Of a DNA stretch of 64,000 bases, positions 61,313-64,000 are shown piece by piece. Source of the stretch: an uncultured Bacteroidales bacterium (GTDB taxonomy: Bacteria; Bacteroidota; Bacteroidia; Bacteroidales; UBA932); contig CAKUTA010000002.1 in assembly GCA_934691625.1 (NCBI GenBank), forward strand, positions 248,001 to 312,000, read 5' to 3'. Both the position numbers and the translations under genes were made by a program. Positions within the stretch are counted from its first letter, which is position 1. The number at the start of each line of letters is the position of its first letter. Under the pieces are notes generated by a model that did not search any database, had not been told where the DNA came from, and saw nothing but the letters and a program-made list of their open reading frames with translations.

Positions 61313-61320
61313 CAAATTTA
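61313..61320 (-). promoter_or_regulatory. -7 box (TAAATTTG) for the fimbrial operon
   Basis: TAAATTTG on the minus strand, about 150 nt before the DUF3575 start. No clear -33 box is seen. It implies a leader that contains the G9 tract. Confidence 0.4.
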
Positions 61321-61448
61321 TAATGTTAATTTGAATTTTGTTAAATTCTGCGTCGAAAAATTATCAATTTTTCAAAGTTTTGAGCGATAAAAGGATTTAG
61401 TGTTCAATGAAATGCGAAAAATGACGACTTTGTCGGCCGTCAGTGTGA

Positions 61449-61478
61449 TTGTCTATTGTATAAAAATGACTAAATTTG
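61449..61478 (+). promoter_or_regulatory. Promoter of the acyltransferase gene
   Basis: TTG at 61449-61451 and TAAATTTG at 61471-61478 with a 19-nt gap. The predicted start near 61485 supports the ATG at 61549 over the upstream open frame at 61483. Confidence 0.55.
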
Positions 61479-61548
61479 CCGATTGTCCGCCTGTCTTGTT
61501 TTCAGGTGGCTTTTAATCCGGTTTTCCGGGATAAGAACTAGATTTGAT

Positions 61549-62901
61549 ATGACCAAGGCAAAGATGCCTGTCCTATACTGCGCTTTCAAATCCTATGTGA
61601 GATTTCTTGTCGAGAAGGTATATTACAGGCACACCTATTATATAAACAAGGAAAATGTACCTGCGGATGGGACACCGCTCCTTGTCGTTTCGGACCACCA
61701 GAACAGCCTTAATGACGCTCTCGGAGTCCTCATGTCCATCGAAGACCGCATAGTGCATTTCATCGTGCGTGCGGATGTGTTCGCGCTCAGCCCCGTAGCG
61801 GACAGGTTCCTGCGCTCCATAGGGCTTCTGCCGGCATTCCGGCTTAACTGGGAGGGAGAGGCTGCGCTTCAGAACAACGGCGCCACGTTCCGTGATTCGG
61901 AAAAATCCCTGCTCGACGGAAATACTGTAGTAATCTATCCTGAAGCGGGACACCAGGACAAGCACTGGCTCGGAACATTCTCTTATGGATATACTAAAAT
62001 GGCTTTTGATGCCGCGGAGATGGGAGACTTCGAGAAGGAGATATTCATCCTTCCGAGCTGCAACCATTATTCTGAATACAGGGGGCTGCGCACCGACATG
62101 CTGATAAAATACGGCACCCCGATATCGCTGAAGCCATATTATGAGCTTTACAGGACGAAGCCGAGGACTGCCCAGCGTGAGGTCAATGCTCTTGTACGTG
62201 AGCAGATTAAGGGCATGATGCTCAGCATTGATGATGTGGAGCACTACGATTCCATAGACTATATAAGGCAATGCTCCTACGGGAGGAAATATGCTGAAGC
62301 CCTGGGGCTTGATCCTGAGGTGCTGCCACAGAAGCTGGAATCGGACAGGGAACTTGTGGCGGCTCTCGCAGAGGCGTCCAGGAATGATGAGGCGGGGGTG
62401 CATGCTGTCTATGACAATGCCTCCGCACTGTCGGCTGATATCAATGCCGCAAGAATAAGGGAGCAGCACCTGGACTATGTGCCGGGGAAAGGGAATATCA
62501 TCGCGCAGGTGGCTGTTCTGCTGGTACTTGCACCTCTTGCCGCATTTGCGCTGTGGCCGGCTCTTCCGGCATGGCTTATACCTAAATATTTCGCGGACAA
62601 GGCAGAGGACAGGATGTTCTCCGGGACATTCACGATAGCATTGAACGCCCTGTTCATATTTCCTTTACTCGGCCTGATATCATTGATCGTGGCATGGGTG
62701 AAATACAGCCTCATCTCCGCGGTCATCTACGTGGCGCTCTTTCCTGTACTCTGCCTTTTCGAATGGACTTATGCCAGATGGATCAAGGAACTTCTGCAGG
62801 ATATAAGAGCGGTCAAGGCTTCTCGTTCGGGTGCTCTGGGGCGTATAAGAAAGGAACGTGAGACATTGTTCTCATGTCTTGACAAAATTCTGAAAAAATA
62901 A
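61549..62901 (+). CDS. PlsC-type lysophospholipid acyltransferase with C-terminal membrane helices
   Basis: The start is set at ATG 61549 (MTKAKMPVLYCAFK). The 450-residue protein has the acyltransferase catalytic block VVSDHQNSLNDALGV (His...Asp), then FRDSEKSLLDGNTVVIYPEAGHQDK (the glycerol-3-phosphate binding and EG-like motif, here PEAGHQ) and PSCNHYSEYRG. Two or three hydrophobic helices near the C-terminus (VAVLLVLAPLAAFALWP, LNALFIFPLLGLISLIVAW) anchor it in the inner membrane. It probably acylates a glycerolipid precursor; the long C-terminal membrane part sets it apart from minimal PlsC. A ketoacyl synthase gene begins 8 bp downstream. Confidence 0.8.
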   Translation: MTKAKMPVLYCAFKSYVRFLVEKVYYRHTYYINKENVPADGTPLLVVSDHQNSLNDALGVLMSIEDRIVHFIVRADVFALSPVADRFLRSIGLLPAFRLNWEGEAALQNNGATFRDSEKSLLDGNTVVIYPEAGHQDKHWLGTFSYGYTKMAFDAAEMGDFEKEIFILPSCNHYSEYRGLRTDMLIKYGTPISLKPYYELYRTKPRTAQREVNALVREQIKGMMLSIDDVEHYDSIDYIRQCSYGRKYAEALGLDPEVLPQKLESDRELVAALAEASRNDEAGVHAVYDNASALSADINAARIREQHLDYVPGKGNIIAQVAVLLVLAPLAAFALWPALPAWLIPKYFADKAEDRMFSGTFTIALNALFIFPLLGLISLIVAWVKYSLISAVIYVALFPVLCLFEWTYARWIKELLQDIRAVKASRSGALGRIRKERETLFSCLDKILKK

Positions 62902-62909
62902 TTTTTTAA

Positions 62910-64000
62910 ATGGAACAGCATAGAGTTGTAATTACCGGGATGGGCATCTATTCATGCCTGGGAAAGACATTGGAAGAAGTCCGTGACTCTCTCTACAACG
63001 GGAAGTCCGGCATCATTTTCGACCCTGAACGCAAGGCGATGGGTTTCCGTTCGGCGCTCACGGCAAAGGTTGAGGTGCCTGACCTCAAGAAGGAACTTTC
63101 ACGTTCACAGCGTGTATTCATGCCTGAACAGGCGAAATACGCATATTGTGCCACGAGGGACGCATTGAGAAATGCCGGCATTGATCAGGAATATCTGAAC
63201 ACCCACGAGGTCGGACTTCTCTATGGCAACGACAGCTCCACTGTCCCTGTCGTCAATGCTGTGGATATCATGCGCGAGAAGAAGGATACCACACTCTGCG
63301 GTTCAGGAGCCATATTCCAGTCGATGAACAGCACCGTGACCATGAACCTTGGCTGCATTTTTAAACTTAAAGGTATAAATCTCACTGTATCAGGAGCATG
63401 TGCCAGTGGTTCGCATGCCATCGGACTTGGGGCTCTGCTTATTCAGAACGGGCTTCAGGACATAGTGGTCTGCGGAGGTGCCCAGGAGGTGAACCCTTGG
63501 TCTGTCGGCTCCTTCGACGGAATATCCGCGTTCTCCACCAGGGAGAGCGAGCCTGAGAAGGCAAGCCGTCCTTTCGACCGTGACCGTGACGGCCTGGTTC
63601 CTGGAGGCGGCGCCGCTACTGTGATTATCGAGAGCTATGAGTCGGCAGTCCGCAGGGGCGCTCCGATTATTGCGGAGATCCTGGGATACGGATTTTCTGG
63701 AAACGGGGACCACATCTCATCTCCTAACGTGGAAGGTCCTAGCCGCTCCCTGGAGATGGCTATCCGCCGCGCCGGCATCAGCAAGGAGGAAATCGGGTAT
63801 ATCAATGCTCATGCTACATCTACCCATGTGGGGGACACTAACGAGGCCAAGGCTATTTTCAATGTCTTCGGAGATCAGCGTGTCGAGGTGACCAGCACGA
63901 AGTCACAGACAGGTCATGAAATGTGGATGGCAGGTGCCAGCGAAGTCATCTACTCCATCCTCATGATGAAGAACGACTTCATTGCAGCTAACCTGAATTT
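62910..64000 (+). CDS. Beta-ketoacyl-ACP synthase (FabF/FabB family), 3' end outside window
   Basis: From the ATG at 62910 the frame stays open to the window end (363 codons). It reads MEQHRVVITGMGIYSCLG, then the thiolase-fold active-site Cys in VSGACASGSHAIGLG, then SRPFDRDRDGLVPGGGAA, the first His in INAHATSTHVGDTNEAKA and the second His region KSQTGHEMWMAGASE. All three catalytic residues (Cys-His-His) are present, so it is a condensing enzyme of fatty acid or a related acyl pathway. Its placement beside an acyltransferase may mean lipid synthesis or a specialised acyl cluster; the missing downstream genes would decide. Confidence 0.93.
   Translation, partial: MEQHRVVITGMGIYSCLGKTLEEVRDSLYNGKSGIIFDPERKAMGFRSALTAKVEVPDLKKELSRSQRVFMPEQAKYAYCATRDALRNAGIDQEYLNTHEVGLLYGNDSSTVPVVNAVDIMREKKDTTLCGSGAIFQSMNSTVTMNLGCIFKLKGINLTVSGACASGSHAIGLGALLIQNGLQDIVVCGGAQEVNPWSVGSFDGISAFSTRESEPEKASRPFDRDRDGLVPGGGAATVIIESYESAVRRGAPIIAEILGYGFSGNGDHISSPNVEGPSRSLEMAIRRAGISKEEIGYINAHATSTHVGDTNEAKAIFNVFGDQRVEVTSTKSQTGHEMWMAGASEVIYSILMMKNDFIAANLN

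Noticed and set aside
61164..61548. Invertible promoter for the fimbrial operon
   Set aside because: No inverted repeats flanking the promoter and no recombinase gene in the window; the homopolymer is a better candidate for variation.

Overview
The window looks like chromosomal DNA from a gut-type Bacteroidales bacterium (phylum Bacteroidota), at roughly 50% GC. The evidence is a SusC/SusD pair with an ECF sigma/FecR module, several fimbrillin-type lipoproteins, a FeoA-FeoB fusion, a type II-C CRISPR system with 48-bp repeats, and many promoters of the Bacteroidetes form (TAnnTTTG about 20 nt after a TTG/TTTG). I cannot name the genus.

Layout. 1-1.4 kb is the 3' end of a surface protein gene. 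1.9-7.8 kb holds a small membrane protein, queH, a leftward group (PfkB kinase, DUF6913, DUF368/PopT, secreted esterase) and an Rpn-type PD-(D/E)XK nuclease. 8.5-21.5 kb is a regulated outer-membrane uptake locus: ECF sigma factor, FecR anti-sigma, STN-containing SusC, SusD, a phosphodiester glycosidase, two TIG/NHL lipoproteins, then a histidine acid phosphatase and an SGNH hydrolase. No classical glycoside hydrolase is present, so the target may be a phosphodiester-containing glycan. 21.6-33.9 kb is a purine operon in the order purE-K-L-C-F-M-H-D. 34.3-42.2 kb is the CRISPR-Cas locus: tracrRNA, cas9, cas1, cas2, an AAA/DUF4143 ATPase preceded by a triple 23-bp repeat, and 13 perfect repeats. 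42.3-48.0 kb is a leftward BtuB-like receptor / beta-propeller lipoprotein / InlB-repeat lipoprotein group. 48.9-51.4 kb is feoAB. 51.5-61.2 kb is a leftward six-gene fimbrial operon. 61.5-64 kb is a lysophospholipid acyltransferase and a ketoacyl-ACP synthase cut by the window end.

Most notable observations. (1) Two CRISPR spacers encode the same ten-residue peptide and differ by three synonymous changes, all within ten nt of the predicted PAM-proximal end. (2) Each CRISPR repeat contains a Bacteroidetes -7 box placed to fire into the next spacer, and a separate promoter drives a tracrRNA that is antisense to the cas9 leader. (3) Three non-coding elements of exactly 107 bp share a 23-bp central palindrome at offset 42; two lie inside the purine operon and one lies before the CRISPR locus. 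(4) A second dispersed family has TTAGAAGCTGTTTTGAAAT-like terminal inverted repeats. (5) A nine-base poly-C tract lies just upstream of the fimbrial operon and could cause phase variation.

All functional calls rest on recognised motifs and gene order. No database search was run.
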